Shown in pieces: positions 16,290 to 26,400 of a stretch of 64,000 bases of DNA. Under the pieces are notes generated by a model. That model was not told the origin of the DNA. It did not search any database and was given only the letters and a program-made list of their open reading frames with translations. Location of the stretch: positions 9,161-73,160 of the forward strand of contig CAKUFA010000011.1 of NCBI GenBank assembly GCA_934647165.1. The letters are read 5' to 3'. The position numbers and the translations under genes were made by a program. Source of the DNA: an uncultured Clostridia bacterium (GTDB taxonomy: Bacteria > Bacillota > Clostridia > Christensenellales > Aristaeellaceae). Position 1 is the first letter of the stretch. The number at the start of each line of letters is the position of its first letter.

Positions 16290-17414
16290 TTACAAAACGA
16301 TGTCTCCGGGACGATAACCAGCTGGCAAAGGCTCTTCTTCCACGAAAGCGAAGGAGGGGTCTTCCAATACTGGCAAGAAAGCCTCGAAAGGCAGCCTGTC
16401 AAACTCACAGGCATAGCTGCTTGCACCAAACCAGCCACCCTCTTTTGCCTTGAGGTTCAAGTCTCGGGCAAATTTGGTGTCGTTGGAACAATCATGCACT
16501 ACAATTCCCCAGTTTTCCTCGTCGGCCATGCGCATGAAACGCATGGTTAATTCCCGGCTCCAAACAGGTGAAAGGTAGCCCTGCCTGCATAAATAGAGAT
16601 TCTCACCCGCGTAATTATCCAGATTGTTCGCGTTCAGGTGCAGTTCAGCACAGTTGATAAAGTCCAATCCAGTTGCCAAAATGGTGTCTTTTTTTTGGCC
16701 AAATGCTTCGAAGAATGCCGGCGTCATGGGTGTTTCAATGCCCACCATGGGAATATATTTCTTGGCTAGGCGGATGTTTTCAATTACCTTATCTGCACAG
16801 TTGGAGGCGCCAAGGTTAAAGCGTAGCTCGTCCAGCCCGGCATTGCCTAGCATTTTCAGTGTCTCCTCTGTCGCAAGGGTGCCGTTTGTATACATGTGCT
16901 GGTATACGCCAGCTTCTTTGAACTGACGGATTATGTTCTCATACAGTTCGATTTCCATGAATGGTTCCAAATACACATAGGCTACACCCGTGGGTTTTTT
17001 TTGAATGGACAGTAGCAGCGGAATATCTTTTTCATAGAATTTGGTACCGCCAATTTCCCACATGCCATCACCAATGGGCGGGATGCAGTCCAGCACGCCG
17101 TAATCATAGCAGAAAGGACAGTTCATGTTGCATTTGTTTGTTTTGCGGATGGCACTCAATCCTGTTCCAAACAAGCAGCTTTTGCAGCCGCGCGGGAACC
17201 GTTCCTCAGGGCCTACATACAACGTGCGCCCTGCTAATGATTTCAAATGAGGGATGTCCTTCTGTAACTTTGCACGGCGCACATCTACCGCACGTTCAAT
17301 TTGAGCCATAACTGCTAGCACAATTTCCTGCTGATGGCACATGAGCGGCTCATCTTCAGGCAGCTGAGCAAAGAATTGAAACCACATGAGTGCGTCCTTT
17401 TTGCTGATTTTCAC
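16290..17414 (-). CDS. Radical SAM protein of unknown function
   Basis: 374 residues from a GTG at 17414 with GAGGTGGAG 4 bases upstream; an ATG at 17390 with AAGGA upstream is an alternative. The [4Fe-4S]-SAM motif is CNMNCPFC (Cys94, Cys98, Cys101). Two further cysteines precede it closely (GCKSC, Cys76 and Cys79) and RTLYVGPEERFPRG comes before them. Later motifs are VYLEPFMEIELYE, MYTNGTLATEETLKMLGNAG and ELRFNLGASN, which fit the radical SAM barrel. The C-terminus has HDCSNDTKFARDLN and one more Cys but no clear SPASM or Twitch cluster. No partner enzyme or precursor peptide is adjacent. Substrate unknown. Confidence 0.82.
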   Translation of the reverse strand: MKISKKDALMWFQFFAQLPEDEPLMCHQQEIVLAVMAQIERAVDVRRAKLQKDIPHLKSLAGRTLYVGPEERFPRGCKSCLFGTGLSAIRKTNKCNMNCPFCYDYGVLDCIPPIGDGMWEIGGTKFYEKDIPLLLSIQKKPTGVAYVYLEPFMEIELYENIIRQFKEAGVYQHMYTNGTLATEETLKMLGNAGLDELRFNLGASNCADKVIENIRLAKKYIPMVGIETPMTPAFFEAFGQKKDTILATGLDFINCAELHLNANNLDNYAGENLYLCRQGYLSPVWSRELTMRFMRMADEENWGIVVHDCSNDTKFARDLNLKAKEGGWFGASSYACEFDRLPFEAFLPVLEDPSFAFVEEEPLPAGYRPGDIVL

Positions 17415-17459
17415 AATACTCCACCTCAACATTTGCACATCTATGGGATGTTCCAGTTC

Positions 17460-17489
17460 ATTATAACACGCTTTCGGCTTTCCGCACAA
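17460..17489 (-). promoter_or_regulatory. Candidate promoter for the radical SAM gene
   Basis: Minus strand TATAAT (17460-17465) with a weak TTGTGC (17484-17489) at 18-base spacing. Confidence 0.45.
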
Positions 17490-17502
17490 GTGCACGGAAA
17501 TA

Positions 17503-17536
17503 TGAAAAAAAGGAGGAGAGCTGTTTCTCCTCCTTT
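17503..17536 (-). terminator. Terminator after the second TrpXYZ-like cassette
   Basis: A perfect 11-bp stem (17509-17519 with 17526-17536) with a 6-base loop. On the minus strand it runs into TTTTTT. Confidence 0.88.
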
Positions 17537-17544
17537 GGGATGGT

Positions 17545-18339
17545 TTAACCAAGCAGCATGCGGTCGTTGTTGAGTGCGCTTCCACTGGCTTTTTCAAACA
17601 TGACAAGCAAATCTTCCACCCCAATGCGCTGTTTGGTATCGGCATTGATGTCCAGCATAACTTTTCCTTCATGCATCATAATGGTTCTGTTGCCGTATTG
17701 CAGGGCATCCTTCATGTTGTGGGTTACCATCATGGCGGTCAGATGGTTATCATGAATGATCTTCCGCGTTAGATTCAATACATTTTTGGCAGTTTTAGGA
17801 TCAAGGGCAGCCGTATGCTCATCCAGCAGCAACAACTTGGGCTTTTGCAGCGTTGCCATCAGCAGCGTCAGTGCTTGCCGCTGGCCGCCGGACAAAAGGC
17901 CGACTTTGCTTGCCATGCGGTTTTCCAAACCAAGCCCCAGCATAGCCAGCTTATCACGATATTCGGCACGTTCTTTGGCGGTGATGCCCCAACGCAGCGT
18001 GCGCTTTTGCCCACGACGATAAGCGAGGGCAAGATTTTCTTCGATGTCCATGGTAGCTGCTGTACCAATCATAGGATCCTGGAACACGCGGCCGAGATAT
18101 TTTGCACGCTTGTATTCCGGCAGGCGTGTCACATCCACACCGTCGATTGTGATGTTACCCTGGTCAACCGGAAATACACCGGCCACAGCATTGAGCATTG
18201 TTGACTTGCCGGCACCGTTTCCACCAATCACGGTCACAAAGTCACCCGATTCCAAATGAAGATCCAAATCCGTCAAGGCACGCTTTTCCGTGATGGTTCC
18301 TGGGTTAAATGTCTTTACAACGTGGTTGATTTCAAGCAT
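17545..18339 (-). CDS. ABC transporter ATP-binding protein, TrpZ-like (second cassette)
   Basis: 264 residues. The ATG at 18339 has GGGAGG upstream; longer in-frame starts would run into the permease. Walker A GGNGAGKST, signature LLSGGQRQALTLL, Walker B LLLLDEHTAALDP, H-loop MMVTHNMKDA. It is clearly a paralogue of the trpZ gene at 6756-7529: same EHTAALDP box, the same insertion FQDPMIGTAATMDIEEN versus YQNPAMGTCGSMTILEN, and the same 8-base overlap with the permease gene. Confidence 0.9.
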   Translation of the reverse strand: MLEINHVVKTFNPGTITEKRALTDLDLHLESGDFVTVIGGNGAGKSTMLNAVAGVFPVDQGNITIDGVDVTRLPEYKRAKYLGRVFQDPMIGTAATMDIEENLALAYRRGQKRTLRWGITAKERAEYRDKLAMLGLGLENRMASKVGLLSGGQRQALTLLMATLQKPKLLLLDEHTAALDPKTAKNVLNLTRKIIHDNHLTAMMVTHNMKDALQYGNRTIMMHEGKVMLDINADTKQRIGVEDLLVMFEKASGSALNNDRMLLG

Positions 18340-19258
18340 GGGCGCTGCCTCCCTTCCTGCCGCGCATGGTGAAGAGTTTGCCTTTCCAGTAAGGCACAGC
18401 CAGGAACAACGCCACAACCAACGCCGTGATCATCTTCAGATCATTGGTGTTCAATCCGAGCCACAGCACAAGCTGCATTACAATGTAGTAGATTACCGCG
18501 CCAATGGACACGGTGACCAGTTTGCCCCAGAAGGAACGGAACAGTTTGCCAAGCACCACTTCGCCGATAATCACAGCAGCAAGGCCGATGACAATAGCAC
18601 CGCGCCCCATGCCGACATCAGCAAAGCCCTGATACTGAGCCAGCAATGCGCCGGAAAAAGCGACAATACCGTTGGAAAGCATCAGGCCAACCACCTTGGC
18701 CGTGCTTGTATTGATGCCCTGCGCCCGTGCCATTTGCGCATTGGCTCCTGTTGCACGAAGCGAACAGCCATATTCTGTGCCGAAGAACAGATACAGCAGG
18801 GCAATGAGAACCACCGTGAAAGCAAGCAGGATGACGATGGGGTTCTCCAAAGAAAGCAGCTTCGCGTTGCGCAGCGATACCACTAAGCGATACTTATTTA
18901 CGCTCACGGGCAGGTTGGCTTTGCTGCTCATAATTCGCAGGTTGACGGAATACAGCGCAAGCTGTGTCAGAATGCCAGACAAAATGGCCGGTATCCCCAT
19001 CCCGGTATGCAGAAAGCCGGTCACAAGGCCGCACAGCACACCCACGAGGAAGGCAACCAGGAGCGCCACATACACATTGCAGCCGTTGACGATAAGCACA
19101 GCAGCCACTGCGCCGCCTGTAGCCATGGAACCGTCCACGGTCAGGTCGGCCACGTCCAGCACACGATAGGTGATGTAAACGCCGATGGCCATAATGCCCC
19201 AGATAACGCCCTGCGAAACTGCGCCTGGCAGTGCGTTGAGCAGCTTGACAATGTCCAC
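18332..19258 (-). CDS. ABC transporter permease, TrpY-like (second cassette)
   Basis: 308 residues, about eight to nine membrane segments. The start is a GTG at 19258 with AAAGGAGG at 7-base spacing. Shared with the first cassette's permease are ITYRVLDVADLTVDGSMATG near residues 29-48, the GLVTGFLHTGMGIPAILSGI loop and LRATGANAQMAR near 170. It would carry the ligand delivered by the binding protein encoded upstream. Substrate may be tryptophan or another small molecule: no T-box is present to identify it. Confidence 0.88.
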   Translation of the reverse strand: MDIVKLLNALPGAVSQGVIWGIMAIGVYITYRVLDVADLTVDGSMATGGAVAAVLIVNGCNVYVALLVAFLVGVLCGLVTGFLHTGMGIPAILSGILTQLALYSVNLRIMSSKANLPVSVNKYRLVVSLRNAKLLSLENPIVILLAFTVVLIALLYLFFGTEYGCSLRATGANAQMARAQGINTSTAKVVGLMLSNGIVAFSGALLAQYQGFADVGMGRGAIVIGLAAVIIGEVVLGKLFRSFWGKLVTVSIGAVIYYIVMQLVLWLGLNTNDLKMITALVVALFLAVPYWKGKLFTMRGRKGGSAHA

Positions 19259-19309
19259 GGGTGTTCCTCCTTTGCAATGAGAAAAAATCTTGCTAACCTA
19301 CAAAACAAA

Positions 19310-19339
19310 GCCATGAAGGGGAATGAGCCCTTTCATGGC
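19310..19339 (-). promoter_or_regulatory. Intercistronic hairpin between binding-protein and permease genes (second cassette)
   Basis: GCCATGAA (19310-19317) pairs with TTCATGGC (19332-19339), extended by GGG/CCC. It occupies the same place as the 5815-5853 hairpin of the first cassette and likewise has no T tract on the coding strand. Confidence 0.6.
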
Positions 19340-19357
19340 CCTGTTGATTGTTCATTT

Positions 19358-20305
19358 TCAGTCGATGGGTGTGTAACCTTCCGGAACGGTGATGCCGAGC
19401 TCCGCACAGTTGGCTGCGTTGTACTTCTTGGTGAAATTAGGCGCGAATGCAATCTCCATGGTGGATACATCTGCACCGTTTACCAGCACGTCATAGGCCA
19501 TTTCGCCTGTTTTATAGCCCAAGTCGTAATAGCTGATGGTCAGCGTTGCCACACCACAGCCGCGGCAGATGCCCTCTTCACCTGCAACAACGGGAACCTT
19601 AGCGGGAATGACTACGTTGGCAATGGTTTCGGTATAGGCGGCGGCGGTGTTGTCAGTGGGGATGTAGATCACATCACACTCGGTAGCTTGCTGCGCCATG
19701 GTGGCCACATCGTTGGAATCAGTAAAGGCATATTCCTCGCAGGTGTAGCCAAGGGCTGTTAGCGCTTCCTTAATCACGCCAATCTGATAGGCTGAATTTG
19801 CTTCTGCGGAGCAGAAAAGCAGGCCGACTTTTTTTGCATCGGGGAAAAGCTCCTGAATCATTTCCGCCTGGCCGTCCAGAGGCGCAAGGTCGCTGGTGCC
19901 GGACACATTCAGCTCCGTATAGCCTTTCCAATCTGCGATGTCCAGCGCCGTGCCGTAGTGCGAAATGGAGGTGCCAAGAATCGGAATATCAGCCGTGGCG
20001 CTCACGGAGGCCTGCAGGGCTGGCGTAGCGTTGGCCATGATCAGATCAACGCCGCCGGATACAAAGTCGTTGGCGATAATAGCGCAGTTGGCTGCATCAC
20101 CGGAAGCATTTTTTTCATCAAAGGTGACCTTATCGCCAAGTTTTTCCGTCAATGCATCACGGAAACCCTTGGTGGCTGCATCCAGCGCTTCATGCTGCAC
20201 AAATTGCAGAATGCCCACCGTGTACGTTTTGTCCTCAGCCATTGCACATACGGCACAGCTGAGAAGCATACACAGGGTTAAAATCATCGCAGTCAGCTTT
20301 TTCAT
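19358..20305 (-). CDS. ABC transporter substrate-binding protein, TrpX-like (second cassette)
   Basis: 315 residues. ATG at 20305 with AAGGAGGG upstream. The signal peptide contains three cysteines but none in a good lipobox; cleavage at CAMA|ED looks more likely. The mature start YTVGILQFVQHEALDAATKG matches the PF04392 family and the trpX product (RIGIIQFAEHGSLDNC), as does ISGTSDLAP-type text (LNVSGTSDLAPLDGQ). It is the first gene of the leftward cassette, with its own promoter at 20372-20400. Ligand not known. Confidence 0.86.
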   Translation of the reverse strand: MKKLTAMILTLCMLLSCAVCAMAEDKTYTVGILQFVQHEALDAATKGFRDALTEKLGDKVTFDEKNASGDAANCAIIANDFVSGGVDLIMANATPALQASVSATADIPILGTSISHYGTALDIADWKGYTELNVSGTSDLAPLDGQAEMIQELFPDAKKVGLLFCSAEANSAYQIGVIKEALTALGYTCEEYAFTDSNDVATMAQQATECDVIYIPTDNTAAAYTETIANVVIPAKVPVVAGEEGICRGCGVATLTISYYDLGYKTGEMAYDVLVNGADVSTMEIAFAPNFTKKYNAANCAELGITVPEGYTPID

Positions 20306-20371
20306 ATGGGAAACCCTCCTTCAAAACCTACTTGCGGTGCGGTATTGCGCGCCGCCGTTACTACAAGGGGG

Positions 20372-20400
20372 AGTTTATCCCTTTCCGACATGGATGTCAA
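20372..20400 (-). promoter_or_regulatory. Promoter for the second TrpXYZ-like cassette
   Basis: Minus strand TTGACA (20395-20400), 17-base spacer, TAAACT (20372-20377). The leader is about 60 bases and holds no T-box. Confidence 0.8.
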
Positions 20401-20436
20401 GGCCGGGCAAAAGAAAGGACAAAAAGAATACAAACA

Positions 20437-23400
20437 CTAATCCAGCGGGAAGCGAACCTGGTGGATGTGCCCATCGTCATGGATTGCAATGGGATCGGCT
20501 GCCTTTTCACCATCGCAGCTTGCCTGGCGGATCGCTCTTGCTGCCTCCACATGCCAGGTAGATGCGCCTGCATGAAGCGTGAGGGTCAGACTGTCCCATG
20601 CTTCCGGCACATGGGCGTGCAGGGCTAGTGTATTGCCGTTCCATTCCATGCCAAGCAGACCTTCCATTATTGTCATGTAGGCCAAAGCCGCTGTGCCTGC
20701 GGAAGCATACATTGCATCGGCAGCCGGGATATGCTCCCAGGCCGCCCTCCACCGCCCGGCCGACGCTAAAGCCGCGGCAGCCAGCGCGTCTTCCATCGTA
20801 TAGGTGCGGCCAGATACCGGCAAGGCTTGTATGCGCTGCATCAGGGCATCATCCTCCGGGAAAGCAAGTGCTGCCAGGCACATCACCTGTTTGCCGGAGA
20901 ATGCATCCTGCCTGAGAACGTTCTTGGGACGAAGATTTTTTTGCAGAGCGTCAAGTGCTTCGCGGGTCTTTTCATCAGCGCCAAAGACAGATGCGTAGGC
21001 TTCCAGTCCAAGGAAGCGCAGCAGCAGCGTTTCCGCATTTTGCGTATCAACTGGAGCGGACAGCGCTTCACGGCACGCATCGTGCAACGTATGTGGTGGG
21101 CTCGATGCAATGTCTGCCTCAAGAAAAGCTGTGTCCGGACAATGTGCCGCAACTTGCCACACAACCAGCGGCAGCAGCGGTGAAGAATTCCCAGCCATTT
21201 GCAGCAGCCGCTCAACAGCCTGTTTCGGCTCTGTCATAGCCCATGCGGCAATGGCAAGCAAATCCGTTGGTAAAGCTCGCATGGCATATGGCAATATGCG
21301 GTTAACCAACAAGTTGAGCCCTGCGTCGGGCGTTTGCACCCATAGGCGTCCAAGGCGCATTGACCATTGCTGGCGAATGCTTCGAAGTATAGCCGATGCA
21401 CCGTTGCTTTGCACTTCCTGGCAGGCTGCCTCCGCATCATCCATTTGCTGTGACATGCCGAGCAGAAATATGGCGGATCCATGCTCCATACCGTTCAGAT
21501 GGATTGTTTGTTCCAGTACGGCGACGGTTCCCATGCTTTCCTCGTGCCCGGCAACACAGACCTCCTTGCTCCATAACCCGGCAAAAGAAGTTTCGCTCAT
21601 GATACGCACGCTGGCTGTGCTTTTCAGGGCAAAGAGCCATCCGGTTCGACGGATGTGCGGGCTTTGAACGGTTACTCCGTTTGTTACAGGCGTGAGAAAA
21701 GCTTCGGCGGTATGGCCACCTGGGCGGAAACGAACGCCAAGCAGCAGGCGAAGCTTCCGTTTTTCTTGCTTCCGGTTATCAATGTGCACGATGCGCATAC
21801 CGCAACAGCGCCCGGGTATCCATGCGGCTGTCAGCGAAATATCCAGCTCGTTCCCAATGCTGCGATAGCTGACCATTCCAGCGCCGAATTGTGTGCGATA
21901 GGAGGCGCCGCCGCCCATGGGTGCAGGCGTAAGCGAACGCCATGCGCCTTTTTCTTCCATAAGGAAACATTCGGAGTCCGTGCCTTCCGTGAGGATGTTG
22001 TCGCCGCAGGTGGTTCCATGGAAACCAGTTGCTCCTGCCTGCAAGGTATTATCATCCTCTGCAACCATGTGAAGCACCGTTTCTGGTACGCAGGTGCGAT
22101 CGTTTTCCAGCAAAAATACCGGATCGCCTGTTTGCTCCTGAAAGCCATTGCTGCCATGCTTGAGCAGCAGGTTCTCTGCAGGCAGGGAATGGGCGCCCCT
22201 GCATTCGGATTCTTCCAACGGCAGAAGCGGTACTGTCATATTATCCAACTGCTGACGTATGTCCATGCCTTCGTATAGGATAAGGCGCGATGCTGCATCT
22301 AACGTAGCACGAAGGTTGTCAGGCAGCGCGGAAGCACGCCATGCCTTTGCATCACTTGTGCCAAGTGGGGCGGCGGCCAGCAAAGTCTCTGCTGTGTGAA
22401 GCGCCTGTGCAGCGCCGCCACCCTGGCAAAGCACGCACAGATGCACGGGCAGCCCCAGCAGCGCCATCCAGCCGGCCAACTGTGCGCTTTGCAGCACCAG
22501 CTGACAGCCTGCCTCGGAAGCAATATATAACGTCAGGATGGGCTTCTCGTCACCAAGGCCAAGGGCTGCCAGCGAAGAGGCGGGCAACACAAGCGGTGCA
22601 ACTGCACCTTGGTGCGTTTGACCAGAGAACAGCAGCATTCCAAAGGCACGGCTAAGTTCACCGGCCAAACGCTGGTTTAAACCAACGGAATCTGTCAGCA
22701 CACGACTGTGCAGTTTTGCCAGCATCAGGATTTCCTCAAGTTGTGATGCATCTGTCCAGCTGTACTTTTGTGTTCCTGTCAAAAAGACCAGCGTTTGCTG
22801 ACTGCGACCGGGCAAACGGATCCGTGCACGGAAGGAGAAGCAGGGCTGCTCTGGCTCTTCTGGCAGAATGTCAGCCATAGATTGCATGAAACCGGCTGGA
22901 TGGTATACATCGCCGCTCCAGAAGCGTACCGCGTCCGTGCATACGGTCAGTGCTTCCAACCCTTCCTCAACCTGCAAGGTATAACGGAGCGTTTCTCCGT
23001 TTGCGAGGGTGCACGTCAGGACGTTGGCGGCACTTCGCTGCACACAGTTCCCTGCCAGCTTCGGGTCAAGCGGCACAATGCTTGCAACTTCTACCACATG
23101 CTCCTGTGCTGCGCGGTTTTCCAACGTCAATGCCTGCACAAACTGACCGTGCAGCGGTTCTACCGTCACGGAAAGGCGCATTTGCAGCCAACCGGCACTT
23201 CGGCAAAAAGCGGCATGTCCTTCTTCGAAACGCACTTCTCCTTTGAGGGTCGGATCGGTTGGCTGAAAGATGTTCGTGCCATCCATCACATAGAGGCGCG
23301 GTCCCTCCGCGGCAATAGCGCGGCCGGTGAAGCAAGTCATGCGCTGCCCATTCCGGAACAGCGCGCCAGCTCCTTGCGCGGTCATCAGCAGGGTGCTGCC

Positions 23401-26400
23401 GCCACCGCCAAGAAGAAACGCATCCACAGGTGTACATAGGGTTTGCGCAGTACGTGCAAAGGAAGCTTCCGGCGGACGAACATACTCCGGAAGGCTTACA
23501 ATCGGAGGTAAAACATGGGTGTTCTGTCCAAGCAGATGCAGAATACTGAGCCATGCATCCACTCCCGGAAGGCTGCAAAACAATGCCTGCAATCCGCCCG
23601 GAACCAGGGCGTTGCATGCTGCGCAAAGTGTCATTCCCTGATGCGCGGCATCATAACATTTGACAATCATTTGCTTCGTGCCTTCCGGCAAATGCCCGCG
23701 CTCCATATCAACGCTGTCAAAAAAACCCAAACGCCCCATTGCTCCCATTCCTTTGAGGCGAATGAGGCTATGCACGGCTTGCTCGGCGGCAAAAGACAGG
23801 CATAAAGCAGAGGCATACGGCGCAACCACATTTTCGCTTGCCGTTTGATGCAGGGCAAGAGCGTTTAGTCCTGCATGTATAGGACGGTAACGTATGCCCG
23901 TTGTGAATCCCCAGGCCATGCAGGAAGATACGCCAAATACGCCATCTGTATTATGCCGTATCTGCGCACTGATTGCGCCATGGAGACTGCGTTCCAGGGC
24001 GCACAAAGGTGGATAGGGAAGGAGCAGTGCTGGAGCGAGATACTCCGCCATGCTGCCTCTTGCACTTAAAAACGTCGTGTAACCGTTTGCTTTCACGGCC
24101 AAAGGCATCATGCTCTCCAGCATGGACGGAGGAGCTGCACGGCGTAAAATCGCAAGAAAGCATGCCGGTAGACTGCTTGATGCCAGACTATCAATGTGCC
24201 CGAAAGGCGCTTCTTCTGGAAGAGAAACACTGTTTACCAGCAACCTGGCAGACCTGTCCATCAGCGGAGCAAAATCCATAGCGCCGGCAAGTTCGTCCAA
24301 CCGCGCGGGCAAGGCCTGGTGGTTTTCGGACAAGCGGTGCATTTGCGCGCGAAGCATCTGTGCTGCACACATGAGCGCTGCACACACAAGGCCGCAGTCC
24401 TCTGTCCGAATCTGCGCGGGGTCGACGGGCACAAGATCAGCAAGACCATAGTGCGCATAGAGCATGCCGTGCCATTTGGGCAGTGCCTCCAACGTGTCAC
24501 ATTGCCGGGATAACCGCTGCGCCATTTCTTCAGGTGACAGCATGCCCAACATACAAGCCGACACACAGGCCAGTAAGCCGTAACCGATGGCTTGCGCTGA
24601 TGTTTCACCCGTCATACCGGCGGCAGGATCAACCTGCAACGCGGATGGCGGTAAAAAATGATGGGCGCTAACCATGGTTTCATCAAAAAAGCACCATGTT
24701 TTGCGTGCCACTTCCATCACAAAGGCATTTTCCTGCGGGTCAAGCGGTGCTTGCGGCCGAAAAGGAGTTTCCAAGCGGCGGATCATCAGCGGATACGCGG
24801 CAAACAGGACGCTTATAAACAGTGCCAAAGGCTCAGGTATACCGCGTATGGCCAGCACGCCTGTTAAAATAGCCGCAAACACCTGGCTCCAGTCGGTCAA
24901 AGTGCCGATAGATTCCGGCAGTGTAAACTTCCGCGACGAATGCGCCTGCCTGTGTTGAGACAATCTTTGCAGCAAAGTGTGCACATACCCGGCGCTGCGC
25001 CGCGGCAAAAGGCATAACCGGGCCAATATACCGGGAAACGCCTGCCATCTTTTTTTCAGCAGCAAATCCACTTTAGGCCAGAAAAGAACAAACAGCAGCA
25101 GTCCCGGTTCGTGCGCGAAGGCGGAAAAAAGCAAAAGTCCCATCTGGCATAGAGGCAAAAGCGTTTCAAGTATCTGTGCGCGCAGGTGTCGCTTATCACT
25201 TTTTGAAAGAGGGTTTTTTCGCGCACCGTTTTGATCCTTCACATAAGGAAAGAGCCATGGCAGCAGCCGAAATACTGCCCATGCACGCTGGCTCTCTTTT
25301 TCCAGCACTTCTTCCACCGTTTCGGACGTATCTTCGGTAAACACAGCCTGCGGATCTGTCATGCAACCGGCTAACAAACCCTCCAGCATGGATAGGGTCA
25401 TGCTGCCAGTCTTTGGCAACTGCTCGGCAGTGCTTTCCAGCAATGCCGCTGGGTGATAAAGCCCAACGCCTTCGAACAGATGGATGCCCGGATATTCGTT
25501 ATACTGCTCCTCATGCTGCATGAGCGCCAAGGTTTTATCATTTGTGTGCAAGCGGCAGGCCAGGCGCGGGCAGAGGATACTGATCCCTTTTGCGCCGTGC
25601 CTGGTTTGTATTCGCTGGTTCAAAGGATGGGCCAGCAGGCCGATAAGCGATGTCAGGCTATCCGGTATAGGGAGTGTGTCTTCTCGAATGCTCAGCACGT
25701 AGGCGTAACGCCTGTGCAATGTGTTTGGCGGAATGGTGGCGGCATCAAAGGTATCGCTGCACATTCCATCCGCAAGCAGGTGGTTCAATGCATCCAAGGC
25801 TCCGTGCCGCCCTCCGCGCGGGGCAAAGCAGCGACGTTTTTCGTTCCATGCTCGCTGCCGCTGCATGTAAAAGAAATGCCGTGTTGGGGCATCCAGCACC
25901 GATATTGCCTGCTGCACAGCGGACACAATGGCCGTGTCGCCGCCACTTTGGCACGTCATACAGGCAGTGTAATCGCTCAGAAGCAGACAGTCGATAGCCC
26001 CGGGCGGGCAAGCTTCCCGCGCTGTAAGCAGCTGCCGCACCATGTGCACAGCCTGTGCAGGCTCCGTCAGGGTACAAGGCAATACCAGCAGGGTACGGCA
26101 TTCTTCTGTGATTTCCGAAACGTTCAACTGCAAGCGTGGCGAGCTTGGGAAAAAACGCCGGGTTATGCAGTTGATAAGAGTATGCAAACCGACGCTCCAT
26201 ATCGGCAGAAACAACGCCAGCAGCCATGGCGCATAGCCAAGCAGCAGCACAAGCACCGCTGCCGCGATGTTCGCGATGCCCATGACGGTATATTGCACCG
26301 TTTCCCGGTGATGGTGTATCCATAACCGTATGCGGCCATGTCGTGCATTTAAATATTGCCGCAGTTCGGCCGCACCCTCTTTTTCCAGCAGATAAAATCC

